From: Sphingomonadaceae bacterium
Lineage (GTDB): Bacteria; Pseudomonadota; Alphaproteobacteria; Sphingomonadales; Sphingomonadaceae
DNA length: 64,000 nucleotides
NCBI GenBank assembly: GCA_019239915.1
Contig: JAFAZF010000040.1
Location: forward strand, 1-64,000
Reading direction: 5' to 3'
In this document: positions 8,853 to 18,150 of the stretch, piece by piece
Layout of the letters: every line of letters starts with the position of its first letter
Position numbering within the stretch: position 1 is the first letter of the stretch
Notes under the pieces: model-generated
The model's input: only the letters and a program-made list of their open reading frames with translations
Told to the model about the DNA's origin: nothing
Databases searched by the model: none
Made by a program: the position numbers and the translations under genes

Positions 8853-11465
8853 ATGGCCGATGCCGAGACCATAGCCGCCCCCGACACCCCCATGATGGCG
8901 CAATATCGCGCGCTGCACGCCGAGGCGCCGGAGTGCCTGCTGTTCTTCAGGATGGGCGATTTCTTCGAGCTCTTCTTCGAGGACGCGCTGACCGCATCCG
9001 CCTGCCTCGACATCGCGCTCACCAAGCGCGGCGATGGCGTGCCGATGTGCGGCGTGCCCGCGCATGCGGCCGATTCCTATCTCGCGCGGCTGATCAAGGC
9101 CGGCCACCGAGTCGCAATCGCCGATCAGGTCGAAACGCCGGCGGAGGCGAAGAAGCGCGGCGGCCACAAGGCGCTCGTGGAGCGCCGCATCGTGCGCGTC
9201 GTCACGGCCGGTACGCTGACCGAAGAGGTCCTGCTGGATGCGCGCGCCGCCAACTGGCTCGTCGCGATCGCGTTCGCGGCCGGCCATGCCGGCATCGCCG
9301 CCGCCGACATCTCGACGGGCCGATTCGAGCTGGCGAGCATACCGCCCGAACGGCTCGAAGCCGAGCGCGCACGGCTCGCCGCCGCCGAGACGATCGTGCC
9401 GAACACGCTCGATTCGCCGCCCGCCGGCAGCATCCCCTGCCCCGCCTCGGGGTTCGACAGCGCCACCGGCGAGCGTGCGCTCAAGCGCCGCTTCGGCGTC
9501 GCGACGCTCGACGGCTTCGGCAGCTTCGATCGCGCCGCGCTCGCCGCCGCGGGCGGGCTGCTCGCCTATCTCGATCGTGCCGGCCAGGGCGCGCCCGTCT
9601 TCCTGCAGCCGCCGCGCATGCACGCTGCCGACACCCATATGCTGATCGATGCGGCGACGCGCGAGAGCCTGGAACTGACCCGCACCGCCAGCGGCGAGCG
9701 CAAGGGCAGTCTGCTCGACGCGATCGACCGCACCGTAACCGGCGCCGGCGGCCGTCTCCTTGCCGCCGATCTCTCCGCGCCGCTCGCGCGACGCGCGGAG
9801 ATCGATGCGCGACTCGCGCTGGTCGCGCTGCTCGAAGCGGAGCCGGCGATTCGCGAGCGTCTGCGCGCGCGGCTGCGTGCCCTCCCGGACATCGGGCGTG
9901 CGCTGGCTCGATTGGTCGCCGGGCGTGGCTCTCCACGCGATCTCGGCGCGCTGCGTGACGGGCTCGACGGCGCCCGGGGGCTGCACGCCGATCTCACCCG
10001 CATCGACCAACCGCCGGCGCTGCTCGCCGAGCTGCTGCCCGCACTCACCGGCCACGGCGCGCTGACCGATCACCTGACCCGCGCGCTGGTGGCGCTGCCG
10101 CCGATCGATCGCGTCGCCGGCGGCTATATCGCCGAGGGCTACGACGCCGCGCTCGACGAGCTCCGCGGCACCAGCGGTGACGGCCGCCGCGCGATCGCGC
10201 TGCTCGAATCGCGCTATCGCGACGCGACCGGCATCGCCGCGCTCAAGATCCGCCACAACAACGTGCTCGGCTATCATGTCGAGGTGCCGGCCCGCTTCGC
10301 CGACAAGCTGATGGTGTCGGACAGCGGCTTCACCCATCGCCAGACGATGGCCGGCGTCGTCCGCTTCAACGCGCCCGAATTGCACGAACAGGCGATGCGG
10401 GTCGCTCAGGCCGGGGCGCACGCGCTCGCGGCCGAGGAGGCGCATTTCGAGGAACTGTGCGCGGCCGCCTGCGCCCGGGCCGGTGGGATTGCTGCAACCG
10501 CCGATGCGCTCGCGCGGCTTGACGTCGCTGCCGGCCTCGCCGAACGCGCGAGCGAGGACGGCTGGTGCCGCCCCAGTCTCGTCGATCATGGCTGCCTCGA
10601 CATCGTCGGCGGTCGTCACCCCGTCGTCGAGGCGGCGGTGAAGACGTCGGGCGAGCGCTTCGTCGCCAACGACTGCCGACTCTCCGAGGATTCACGCCTG
10701 TGGCTCGTCACCGGCCCGAACATGGGCGGCAAATCGACGTTCCTCAGGCAGAACGCTTTGATCGCCGTGCTCGCACAGGCGGGCAGCTTCGTGCCGGCGA
10801 CGTCGGCAACGCTCGGGCTCGTCGATCGCCTGTTCAGCCGCGTCGGCGCCTCGGACAATCTCGCGCGCGGCCGCTCGACCTTCATGGTCGAGATGATCGA
10901 GACCGCGGCGATCCTCGCGCAAGCGACACCGAGCAGCCTCGTCATCCTCGACGAAGTCGGCCGCGGCACCTCGACCTATGACGGGCTCGCGATCGCCTGG
11001 GCGGTGGTCGAGGCGGTGCACGACATCAACCACTGCCGCTGCCTGTTCGCCACCCACTATCATGAGCTGACGCGGCTCGCGGGGCGGCTCGACGCCCTCT
11101 CCCTCCATCACGTCCGCGCCCGCGAATATAAGGGCGACCTGGTGCTGCTCCACGAGCTGGCGCAGGGGCCCGCCGATCGCAGCTACGGGCTTGCCGTCGC
11201 GCAGCTCGCGGGATTGCCGGCGCCGGTGCTCGCACGCGCCAAGGATGTGCTCCAGCGTCTCGAGAAAGGCCGCGACCGCACAGGCGGCATCGCTGCCGGA
11301 CTTGAAGACCTGCCACTGTTCGCTGCGGCCGCAGCCGCATCGCCGCCGCCAGTGGATCCGCTTCGCGAAGCGATCGACGCGATCGACGCCGACGCGCTCA
11401 GCCCGCGCGAAGCGCTGGAGGCACTCTATCGGCTGAAGCAGCTCGCCTCCGAGGGGCCGGGCTAA
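8853..11465 (+). CDS. mutS: DNA mismatch repair ATPase
   Basis: An 870-residue MutS of normal length. The mismatch-reading Phe-x-Glu motif is present in MGDFFELF (F37, E39). The connector and lever domains follow, then the ATPase with Walker A GPNMGGKST near residues 619-627, the signature region STFMVEMIE and Walker B LVILDEVGRGTS, and the His switch ATHYHEL. It recognises mismatches and recruits MutL. The start is ATG 8853 with only a weak ribosome-binding site, and the 148-base divergent gap with maeB holds a GGAACCCC/CCGGGG half-palindrome. The stop is 11 bases from the convergent nuclease-family gene. Confidence 0.96.
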   Translation: MADAETIAAPDTPMMAQYRALHAEAPECLLFFRMGDFFELFFEDALTASACLDIALTKRGDGVPMCGVPAHAADSYLARLIKAGHRVAIADQVETPAEAKKRGGHKALVERRIVRVVTAGTLTEEVLLDARAANWLVAIAFAAGHAGIAAADISTGRFELASIPPERLEAERARLAAAETIVPNTLDSPPAGSIPCPASGFDSATGERALKRRFGVATLDGFGSFDRAALAAAGGLLAYLDRAGQGAPVFLQPPRMHAADTHMLIDAATRESLELTRTASGERKGSLLDAIDRTVTGAGGRLLAADLSAPLARRAEIDARLALVALLEAEPAIRERLRARLRALPDIGRALARLVAGRGSPRDLGALRDGLDGARGLHADLTRIDQPPALLAELLPALTGHGALTDHLTRALVALPPIDRVAGGYIAEGYDAALDELRGTSGDGRRAIALLESRYRDATGIAALKIRHNNVLGYHVEVPARFADKLMVSDSGFTHRQTMAGVVRFNAPELHEQAMRVAQAGAHALAAEEAHFEELCAAACARAGGIAATADALARLDVAAGLAERASEDGWCRPSLVDHGCLDIVGGRHPVVEAAVKTSGERFVANDCRLSEDSRLWLVTGPNMGGKSTFLRQNALIAVLAQAGSFVPATSATLGLVDRLFSRVGASDNLARGRSTFMVEMIETAAILAQATPSSLVILDEVGRGTSTYDGLAIAWAVVEAVHDINHCRCLFATHYHELTRLAGRLDALSLHHVRAREYKGDLVLLHELAQGPADRSYGLAVAQLAGLPAPVLARAKDVLQRLEKGRDRTGGIAAGLEDLPLFAAAAAASPPPVDPLREAIDAIDADALSPREALEALYRLKQLASEGPG

Positions 11466-11476
11466 GGTCGGAGCAG

Positions 11477-12175
11477 CTAAGAGGTGTGAGGCTGCACCCG
11501 CGCCCAGATCGGCAGATGATCACTGGCGCGCGCGGCGCGTTCGCTGTGATGCACGCCGCTCGCCACGACATGCAGATCGGGCGAGTGGATGATGCGGTCG
11601 AGCGCGGCGAGCGGCCGGCGGCTGTGATAGCTGCGCCCGGTCGGTGCGATACGATGATCATGGGTGAACTCGCGCAGGCACCCGCCGTGCAGCGACCATT
11701 CGTTGAGATCGCCCATCAAGATTGTCGGCAGCTTGCGGTGGCGCGTGCGCAGCTGGGTAAGCAGGCTGCGCACCTGCCGCCGCCGCCACAGCCCCGAAAG
11801 ATCGAGGTGCATACCGACTACCCGCAGCTCCTGGCCGTGGACGCGCACCTCCGCCATCACCGCGCCGCGCGGCTCGAGCGTCGGCAGCTCGAGCACGCAG
11901 CGATCGATCAGCTCGGCCGACTTGCGGATCAGGATCGCGTTGCCGTGCCAGCCGAGCCCGCCGGGCCGCACCTCGAACGGCACCGGCACCCATGGGCTAT
12001 GCTCGATCAGCTCGTGCGGGATCGCGCTCTGCTTGGCACCGAAGCGGCGATCCGCCTCCTGCAGCGCGACGACGTCGGCATCGACCTCGCGCAGCACATC
12101 TACGATGCGCTCCGGCCGCCGCTGCCGGTCGGTGCCGATGCCCTTGCGGATATTGTAGCTGGCGACGACGATCAT
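11477..12175 (-). CDS. endonuclease/exonuclease/phosphatase (EEP) family protein
   Basis: A 232-residue EEP-fold protein with all the family landmarks: SYNIRKGIG at the N-terminus, the catalytic glutamate in ALQEADRRFG, GMHLDLSG, the metal/nucleophile region ILMGDLNEW and C-terminal ARASDHLPIWA. Members hydrolyse phosphodiester bonds in nucleic acids, lipids or small phosphates, and the substrate here cannot be assigned. ATG 12175 directly precedes the first beta-strand. A longer frame would run through a palindromic repeat and is unlikely. It sits downstream of the TlpA-like gene on the same strand, separated by repeat copy 3. Confidence 0.85.
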   Translation of the reverse strand: MIVVASYNIRKGIGTDRQRRPERIVDVLREVDADVVALQEADRRFGAKQSAIPHELIEHSPWVPVPFEVRPGGLGWHGNAILIRKSAELIDRCVLELPTLEPRGAVMAEVRVHGQELRVVGMHLDLSGLWRRRQVRSLLTQLRTRHRKLPTILMGDLNEWSLHGGCLREFTHDHRIAPTGRSYHSRRPLAALDRIIHSPDLHVVASGVHHSERAARASDHLPIWARVQPHTS

Positions 12176-12216
12176 GACCGGCGCAAACGCATAAGTTGGC
12201 GCCCGAGACTCTTTTC

Positions 12217-12300
12217 CCGTTCGCACGGAGCGCAGTCGAAGTGCGTGCCAAGCAGGGTAGCGTCCGCGACACATCCTTCGACTGCGCTCAGGACGAACGG
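12217..12300. repeat. dispersed palindromic repeat, copy 3
   Basis: An 84-base copy with left end CCGTTCGCACGGAGCGCAG and right end CTGCGCTCAGGACGAACGG. It shares the internal TGCGTGCCAAGCAG block with copy 4. It lies between the TlpA-like gene and the EEP gene, both on the minus strand. Confidence 0.85.
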
Positions 12301-12328
12301 AGGTTGGCTTGACAAGCGTGAAGGCCCC

Positions 12329-12916
12329 TCAGCTCTTGCTGCCGATCGCGCCGTCGATCAGCGTCTGCGCCTTGGTGCCCGACCAATCCATCGCGCCGAT
12401 CACGCGCCACTGCTCCTTGCCATTCGCGTCATAGAAGATGGTCGTCGGCAGCGTATCCATCTTGAGCGCTTCCATCAGCACGTTCTGCTTGTCGAGATAG
12501 GGCTTGAGCGTCTTGAAGCCGTTCTTGGCGAAGAACGGCGCGACCTCCTTCTGCCCGGCCATGTCCTGGCTCACCGCGACGATCTGGAAGCGTCCATCCT
12601 TGGCGGCGAGCGCATCGAGCGTCGGCATCTCCTTGACGCAGGGGCCGCACCAGGTCGCCCAGAGATTGACCATCAGCGGCTTGCCGCGCCACGTCGCGAG
12701 CGTTGCCGGCGATCCGTCGGGCGCGACGAACGGCACCGCGGGCGCGGTCTCGCCGCGATGCGTGATGTCGACATGGCCGATCGTGTCGGTCGGCATCGCG
12801 TCGCTCGCCGTCAGGTCGGTGACCTTTCCTTGAACGTCGGAGGGCTTGGCCTTATCGCAGCCGGCGAGCGCGAGGCTCAGGAAGGCGACGGGGAGAAGAG
12901 CGATCACGGGGCGCAC
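12329..12916 (-). CDS. TlpA/ResA-like thiol-disulfide oxidoreductase lipoprotein
   Basis: A 195-residue exported thioredoxin-fold protein. It begins at GTG 12916, behind a GGAG site, with a lipoprotein signal ending LAGC (Cys20). The redox centre WCGPC lies at residues 89-93, followed by LPTTIFYD with the cis-proline expected for thioredoxins. TlpA-like proteins keep periplasmic thiols reduced, for instance for cytochrome c or copper-site maturation. The GTG choice gives the only sensible signal peptide. It is divergent from argH with only 16 bases between the start codons, so each promoter must lie inside the other gene's coding sequence. Confidence 0.88.
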   Translation of the reverse strand: MRPVIALLPVAFLSLALAGCDKAKPSDVQGKVTDLTASDAMPTDTIGHVDITHRGETAPAVPFVAPDGSPATLATWRGKPLMVNLWATWCGPCVKEMPTLDALAAKDGRFQIVAVSQDMAGQKEVAPFFAKNGFKTLKPYLDKQNVLMEALKMDTLPTTIFYDANGKEQWRVIGAMDWSGTKAQTLIDGAIGSKS

Positions 12917-12932
12917 GACAGGCTCCAATTCG

Positions 12933-14306
12933 ATGTGGGGCGGGCGCTTCGCGGAAGGCCCGGCTGCGGTGATGCGCGAGATAAACGCCTCGATCCCGTT
13001 CGACAAACGGCTTTGGCAGCAGGACATCGCCGGCAGCCGCGCGCATGTTGCCATGCTCGGCGCGCAGGGCATCGTCTCGCCCGCGGATGCCGCGGCGATC
13101 GCGCAGGGGCTGAACGACGTCGCCGCCGAATATGAGGCGAACGGCGTCGCCGAAAACCTCGCGCTCGAAGACATCCATATGGCGACCGAGGCGCGGCTCG
13201 CCGAGCTGATCGGCCCGACCGCCGGCCGCCTGCACACCGCGCGCTCGCGCAACGATCAGGTCGCAACAGATTTCCGGCTCTGGGTGCGCGATGCGGTCGA
13301 CCAGGTCGATCTTGGACTGGCCGCGTTCCAGCGCGCACTTGTGGGCCGCGCGGACGAGCATGCCGCGAGCGTGATGCCCGGCTTCACCCATCTCCAGGTC
13401 GCGCAGCCGGTGACGCTCGGCCATCATCTCATGGCCTATTACGAGATGGTCCGGCGCGACCGCTCGCGCTTCGCGGCGGCGCGGGGGCGGCTGAACGAAT
13501 GTCCGCTCGGATCCGCGGCGCTCGCCGGCACCGGCTTCCCGATCGATCGCTTCGCGACGGCCGAAGCGCTCGGTTTCGACCGGCCGACCGCCAACTCGCT
13601 CGACGCCGTCTCCGATCGCGACTTTGCGCTGGATTATTTGATGGCCGCCGCCCAGGCCGCGTTGCATCTCTCGCGGCTGGCCGAGGAAATCATCATCTGG
13701 GCAAGCCAACCCTATGGCTTCGTAAGGCTGCCCGACGCCTATTCGACCGGCTCCTCGATCATGCCGCAGAAGCGCAATCCAGATGCTGCCGAACTGGTGC
13801 GCGGCCATTCTGGACGCATTACCGGCTGCTTGATGGCGCTGATGATGACGATGAAGGGGCTGCCGCTCGCCTATTCGAAGGACATGCAGAACGACAAGCC
13901 GCCAGTGTTCGAGGCGCACGACCTGCTCGCCCTCTCGATCGCGGCGATGACCGGGATGATCGAGACCATCGCCTTCGTGCCGGAGCGGATGCGCGCCGCG
14001 GCGGAAGCGGGCTTCTCGACCGCGACGGACCTCGCCGACTGGCTGGTGCGCGAGGGCGGCATCCCCTTCCGGGAGGCACACCACATCACCGGCGCGGCGG
14101 TGAAGCGCGCCGAGGCCGACGGCATCGCGCTCGCCGCGCTGTCCGACGCGGCACTGAACACGATCGACCCGCGGCTCGACGGCCGGGTGCGTGCGGCGCT
14201 GACCGTCGATGCCTCGGTGGCGAGCCGGCAAAGCCATGGCGGCACCGCGCCCGCGCGCGTGCGCGGGGCGATCGCCGAGGCGAAGCAGCAACTGGGGTTG
14301 GCGTGA
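12933..14306 (+). CDS. argH: argininosuccinate lyase
   Basis: A 457-residue enzyme of the fumarase/aspartase superfamily. It begins with the family start MWGGRFAEG and contains [32 protein letters not shown] and the signature loop [12 protein letters not shown] near residue 275. It releases arginine and fumarate from argininosuccinate, the last arginine synthesis step. ATG 12933 is chosen from the conserved N-terminus. An upstream in-frame start at 12846 would run through the divergent tlpA gene. A class B palindrome and the lysA-linked lipoprotein follow. Confidence 0.95.
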   Translation: MWGGRFAEGPAAVMREINASIPFDKRLWQQDIAGSRAHVAMLGAQGIVSPADAAAIAQGLNDVAAEYEANGVAENLALEDIHMATEARLAELIGPTAGRLHTARSRNDQVATDFRLWVRDAVDQVDLGLAAFQRALVGRADEHAASVMPGFTHLQVAQPVTLGHHLMAYYEMVRRDRSRFAAARGRLNECPLGSAALAGTGFPIDRFATAEALGFDRPTANSLDAVSDRDFALDYLMAAAQAALHLSRLAEEIIIWASQPYGFVRLPDAYSTGSSIMPQKRNPDAAELVRGHSGRITGCLMALMMTMKGLPLAYSKDMQNDKPPVFEAHDLLALSIAAMTGMIETIAFVPERMRAAAEAGFSTATDLADWLVREGGIPFREAHHITGAAVKRAEADGIALAALSDAALNTIDPRLDGRVRAALTVDASVASRQSHGGTAPARVRGAIAEAKQQLGLA

Positions 14307-14328
14307 TGCTTCGCGCGGCCACTCACCT

Positions 14329-14410
14329 CGTCATACCCGCGAAAGCTGGCATCTCGCGCGGCAAACGACGGGCGCCGTCGAACGAGACCTCAGCTTACGC
14401 TGGGTTGACG
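14329..14410. repeat. class B palindromic repeat abutting a start codon
   Basis: An 82-base imperfect inverted repeat. The left arm CGTCATACCCGCGAAAGCTG (14329-14348) pairs with the right arm CAGCTTACGCTGGGTTGACG (14391-14410). It is unrelated to the nine-copy family. The right arm ends exactly at the base before the ATG of the downstream lipoprotein gene, leaving no room for a Shine-Dalgarno sequence outside the repeat. Confidence 0.7.
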
Positions 14411-14650
14411 ATGAAGCTGGGCATCGGCATCGCCGCCGCGCTGCTCCTCGCCGGCTGCGGCAAGGTCTACGATCTCAAGCCCGCCGAGGGTCATGCATTG
14501 CCCGCGAAGCCGGCGGAGTCGCTCAAGGCACCGACGGTCGATCAGCTGATCGCGCCGCCATCGCAGGCGCGGCCCGAGCGCGTCGACGATCTGCTCCATC
14601 GATCCGAAGAGCGGCGCGACGACAAGTTCGACCTGCCGCCGCCGGGCTGA
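14411..14650 (+). CDS. small lipoprotein encoded upstream of lysA (LptM-like position)
   Basis: A 79-residue lipoprotein with a short signal and lipobox LAGC (Cys16). A polar, proline- and charge-rich mature part follows, starting CGKVYDLKPAEGHALP. Many proteobacteria carry a small lipoprotein (LptM/YifL/LppL) just upstream of lysA or dapF, with a C-G-x-K-x-x-L-like N-terminus. Position and size fit that pattern, but similarity is confined to the first residues, so the LPS-transport role is only a suggestion. It is 21 bases upstream of lysA and presumably co-transcribed. Its start codon touches a palindromic repeat. Confidence 0.75.
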   Translation: MKLGIGIAAALLLAGCGKVYDLKPAEGHALPAKPAESLKAPTVDQLIAPPSQARPERVDDLLHRSEERRDDKFDLPPPG

Positions 14651-14671
14651 TCGCCGCACCACACCAAGCTC

Positions 14672-15952
14672 ATGGACCATTTTCTCTATCGCGACGGCGT
14701 GATGCACGCCGAGGACGTGCCGCTGACGCTGATCGCCGAGGCGGTCGGCACGCCGACCTACGTCTATTCCACCGCCACGATCGAGCGGCACGCGCGTGTC
14801 TTCAAGGAGGCGCTGGCGGACGTCGAGTCCGGGCCGGACGGCCCGCTTGTCGCCTACGCTGTGAAAGCCAACCCCAACGCCGCCGTTCTGGCGACGCTGG
14901 CGCGGCTGGGGCTCGGCGCCGACGTCGTCTCCGGCGGCGAGCTCGTTCGCGCGCGCCGCGCCGGTATCGCGGCCGAGAAGATCATCTTTTCCGGCGTCGG
15001 CAAGACTGCCGACGAGATGGCGCTGGCGCTGCGCGAAGGCATCGGTCAGTTCAATCTCGAATCGGAAGAAGAGGCCGAGACGCTGTCGGCGGTCGCGACA
15101 AGCCTCGGCATGGAAGCGCGCGTCGCCTTCCGGATCAATCCCGACGTCGATGCCGGCACTCACGCCAAGATCTCGACGGGCAAGAGCGAGAACAAGTTCG
15201 GCATCCCCTATGCCGGCGCGATCGCAGCCTATGCGCGTGCCGCGGAGCGGCCGGGCGTTCGGGTTCAAGGTATCGCGGTCCACATCGGCAGCCAACTCAC
15301 CGATCTCACTCCGCTCGAAGCGGCCTTCGGACGCATCGGCGCGCTGATCGCGGAGCTCCGCGCCGCCGGCCACGCAATCGCCACCGCCGATCTCGGCGGC
15401 GGCCTCGGCGTGCCTTACGATCCGAGCCAGCCGGCACCACCTCCGCCCGCGCTCTATGGCGCGATGGTCGCCAAGGCGACAAAGGGCTGGAACGCACGGC
15501 TGATCTTCGAGCCCGGACGCGTCATCATCGGCAACGCGGGCGTGCTGCTCACCCGCGTCATCCGCGTGAAACCAGGTGCCGCCAATCCGTTCGTGATCGT
15601 CGATGCCGCGATGAACGACCTGATGCGCCCTGCCCTCTACGATGCCTGGCACGATATCCGGGCGATCGTCCCGCGCGGGCCGCGCGTCGCCGCCAACGTC
15701 GTCGGCCCGGTCTGCGAGACCGGCGACACGTTCGCGATGGGCCGCGCGATGGATCGGGTTGAAGCCGGCGATCTCGTCGCGTTCATGACCGCGGGCGCCT
15801 ACGCTGCAACGATGGCGAGCACCTACAACAGCCGGCCGCTGACACCCGAAATAGTGGTAAACGGCGCCGATTGGTCTGTCGTGCGGCCGCGCCAATCGCT
15901 AGAGCAGCTGATCGGAGAGGAACGCCTGCCGAACTGGCTGCAAGGGGATTAG
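14672..15952 (+). CDS. lysA: diaminopimelate decarboxylase
   Basis: A 426-residue fold-III PLP enzyme. The Schiff-base lysine is in YAVKANPN (K65). The HIGSQLTD and GGGLGVPYD glycine-rich phosphate loop follow, then the EPGR motif and the C-terminal active-site element GPVCETGD. It makes L-lysine from meso-diaminopimelate. The length is normal and the frame intact. galU starts one base after the stop, which suggests an operon of lipoprotein, lysA and galU. Confidence 0.95.
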   Translation: MDHFLYRDGVMHAEDVPLTLIAEAVGTPTYVYSTATIERHARVFKEALADVESGPDGPLVAYAVKANPNAAVLATLARLGLGADVVSGGELVRARRAGIAAEKIIFSGVGKTADEMALALREGIGQFNLESEEEAETLSAVATSLGMEARVAFRINPDVDAGTHAKISTGKSENKFGIPYAGAIAAYARAAERPGVRVQGIAVHIGSQLTDLTPLEAAFGRIGALIAELRAAGHAIATADLGGGLGVPYDPSQPAPPPPALYGAMVAKATKGWNARLIFEPGRVIIGNAGVLLTRVIRVKPGAANPFVIVDAAMNDLMRPALYDAWHDIRAIVPRGPRVAANVVGPVCETGDTFAMGRAMDRVEAGDLVAFMTAGAYAATMASTYNSRPLTPEIVVNGADWSVVRPRQSLEQLIGEERLPNWLQGD

Positions 15953-15953
15953 C

Positions 15954-16817
15954 ATGGCACGCGTTCGCAAGGCGGTATTCCCGGTCGCGGGCTTCGGCAC
16001 GCGCTTCCTGCCGGCCACCAAGGCCGTGCCCAAGGAGTTGCTGCCGATCGTCGATCGGCCGCTCATCCAATATGCGATCGACGAGGCGCTCGCCGCCGGC
16101 ATCGAGCAGATGATCTTCGTCACCGGGCGCGGCAAGCACGCGATCGAGGACTATTTCGACAGCGCTTTCGAGATCGAGAGCGACCTTATTGCCAAGAACA
16201 AGAAGGCGATCCTCGAGGCGCTGGCACCGACCCGGCTCGCGCCCGGCCAGGCCGCGTTCGTGCGCCAGCAGCAGATGGCCGGCCTCGGCCACGCGGTCTG
16301 GTGCGCCCGCCACCTGATCGGCGACGAGCCGTTCGCCGTGCTGCTGCCCGACGAGTTGCTGTGGAACGAGGCGAATCCCTGCCTCAAGCAGATGGTCGGC
16401 GCGTTCGATCAGAAGGGCGGCAACGTCGTCGCGGTGCTCGAGGTGCCGGCTGCGCACACCGATCGCTACGGCATCGTCGATCCCGGCGCGATCGATGGGC
16501 GGATCACCGAGCTCAAGGGCATGGTCGAGAAGCCGAAGGAGAACCCGCCCTCGCAGCTCGCCATCGTCGGCCGCTACATCCTTCAGCCCGAGGTGCTCGA
16601 CATCCTTACCGAGGGCAAGAAGGGCGCCGGCGGCGAAATCCAGCTCACCGACGCGATGGCGCAGCTGATCGGCCGCCAGCCGTTCCACGCCTGGACGTTC
16701 GACGGCGTTCGCCACGATTGCGGCGAGAAGGCCGGCTTTATCCAGGCGAACGTCGCGCTGGCGCTGGAACGTGCGGACATCGGGCCGGCGATCCGGGATT
16801 ATCTGAGAGGACTCTAG
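15954..16817 (+). CDS. galU: UTP-glucose-1-phosphate uridylyltransferase
   Basis: A 287-residue nucleotidyltransferase. Its N-terminal nucleotide-binding loop GFGTRFLPATKAVPKE is perfect and later elements include FAVLLPDELLW, YGIVDPG and a GEIQLTDAM motif. It produces UDP-glucose for envelope polysaccharides and glycolipids. The ATG lies immediately after the lysA stop, so translation is probably coupled. Copy 4 of the dispersed palindrome follows the stop. Confidence 0.94.
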   Translation: MARVRKAVFPVAGFGTRFLPATKAVPKELLPIVDRPLIQYAIDEALAAGIEQMIFVTGRGKHAIEDYFDSAFEIESDLIAKNKKAILEALAPTRLAPGQAAFVRQQQMAGLGHAVWCARHLIGDEPFAVLLPDELLWNEANPCLKQMVGAFDQKGGNVVAVLEVPAAHTDRYGIVDPGAIDGRITELKGMVEKPKENPPSQLAIVGRYILQPEVLDILTEGKKGAGGEIQLTDAMAQLIGRQPFHAWTFDGVRHDCGEKAGFIQANVALALERADIGPAIRDYLRGL

Positions 16818-16840
16818 ACTGGCGTAGCCAAACCGAAAGG

Positions 16841-16922
16841 CCTTCGCACTGAGCGCAGTCGAATGCGTGCCAAGCAGTGCAGCGCTTTCGACGCGTCCTT
16901 CGACTTCGCTCAGGACGAACGG
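16841..16922. repeat. dispersed palindromic repeat, copy 4
   Basis: An 82-base copy between galU and the siroheme synthase gene, both on the plus strand. Its left end (CCTTCGCACTGAGCGCAGTC) is slightly degraded, while the right end CTTCGCTCAGGACGAACGG is intact. It shares an internal TGCGTGCCAAGCAG block with copy 3. Confidence 0.8.
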
Positions 16923-16946
16923 GGTATTTGCTGGCAAGGATGAGCC

Positions 16947-17705
16947 GTGCACAGCCTGCCGGTCTTCCTGCGCCTCGCCAGACGCCCCGTCATCCTGATC
17001 GGCGACGGCGATGCGGCAACGGCAAAACGCCGGTTGCTGGAGCGCGCCGGCGCGATGGTCGTCGGCGAGGATGCGGTCGCCGCGTTCGCGATCGTCGCCA
17101 TCGACGACGATGCCCAAGCGGAGGCAACGGTCGCGCGGCTCCGGGCCCGCGGTATTCTCGTCAATGCAACCGACCGGTCCGCGCTCTGTGACTTCACGCT
17201 GCCCGCGATCATCGATCGCGATCCGGTGCTGATCGCGATCGGGACCGGCGGCGCCTCGGCCGGCCTGGCGGCGGCGCTGCGCCAGCGGCTGGAGGCACTG
17301 TTCCCGCCGCGGCTTGGCGATCTCGCCACCGCGCTCGATGCCGCGCGGTCGGCGATCCGGCGGCGCTGGCCCGACGCGGCGGCGCGTCGTCGCGCGATCG
17401 CATCCGCGCTTGCGGAAGGCGGTGCGCTCGACCCGCTGGGCAGCGGTCCGCGCGACATCCCTGGTTGGCTTTCCGGCAGCGACGCCGACGCACCGCGTCG
17501 CGTCATCACGATCCACCTGCGTTCGCCCGATCCCGACGAGCTCACGCTGCGCGAGGCACGGCTGCTCGCGACGGCCGATCGCGTCCACCATTCCGCCGGC
17601 GTGCCGATCGCAATCCTGGATCGCGCGCGCGCCGACGCGCCGCGCGTGCCGTCAGCACCGCAGGGCGTGCCCGATGGCCTCTGGATCGATCTCCGGCTCG
17701 AGTGA
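16947..17705 (+). CDS. precorrin-2 dehydrogenase / sirohydrochlorin ferrochelatase (CysG N-terminal type)
   Basis: A 252-residue protein built like Met8p and the N-terminal half of CysG. It has a Rossmann NAD-binding loop (ILIGDGDAATAKRRLL), the conserved VNATDRSALCDFTLPAII and the dimerisation/active-site region IAIGTGGASAGLAAALRQRLE. It oxidises precorrin-2 and inserts iron to make siroheme, the cofactor of sulfite and nitrite reductases. The C-terminal ~90 residues (RVITIHLRSPDPDELTLREARLL) resemble a truncated SUMT segment and do not form a full methyltransferase. The start is GTG 16947 behind AAGGA. No cysteine-synthesis gene is adjacent. Confidence 0.82.
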   Translation: MHSLPVFLRLARRPVILIGDGDAATAKRRLLERAGAMVVGEDAVAAFAIVAIDDDAQAEATVARLRARGILVNATDRSALCDFTLPAIIDRDPVLIAIGTGGASAGLAAALRQRLEALFPPRLGDLATALDAARSAIRRRWPDAAARRRAIASALAEGGALDPLGSGPRDIPGWLSGSDADAPRRVITIHLRSPDPDELTLREARLLATADRVHHSAGVPIAILDRARADAPRVPSAPQGVPDGLWIDLRLE

Positions 17706-17747
17706 CCGGCATTGACGCGCGCCGATCGGCACCCCAGATTTCGGGAC

Positions 17748-18146
17748 ATGACCGACACGAAGACCTCCGACGGCGAGTGGCGCCAGAAGCTCGATCCGAT
17801 GCAATATCACGTCCTCCGCGAGGCGGGCACGGAGCGCGCCTTCACCGGCAAATATTGGGACAATCACGATGCCGGCACCTATCGCTGCGCCGGCTGCGGC
17901 GAGCCGCTGTTCGCAAGCGATACCAAGTTCGACAGCGGCAGCGGCTGGCCGAGCTTCACCGATCCGATGGATGGCGACGCGGTGAGCGAACACAGCGACG
18001 TGAGCCACGGCATGCGCCGCACCGAGGTGCGCTGCGCCAAGTGCGAGGGCCATCTCGGTCACGTCTTTCCCGACGGCCCCGGGCCGAACGGCTTGCGCTA
18101 TTGCATCAACAGCGCCTCGCTCGAGTTCGACCCGAAGAAGGGCTGA
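17748..18146 (+). CDS. msrB: peptide methionine (R)-S-oxide reductase
   Basis: A 132-residue MsrB. It has the two zinc-binding CxxC pairs (CAGC and CAKC), the [10 protein letters not shown] substrate pocket and the catalytic cysteine in RYCINSASL. It repairs oxidised methionine in the cytoplasm. ATG 17748 gives the family length, and an in-frame TTG at 17712 would add an unsupported leader. A short copy of another repeat type follows it. Confidence 0.94.
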   Translation: MTDTKTSDGEWRQKLDPMQYHVLREAGTERAFTGKYWDNHDAGTYRCAGCGEPLFASDTKFDSGSGWPSFTDPMDGDAVSEHSDVSHGMRRTEVRCAKCEGHLGHVFPDGPGPNGLRYCINSASLEFDPKKG

Positions 18147-18150
18147 GCTT

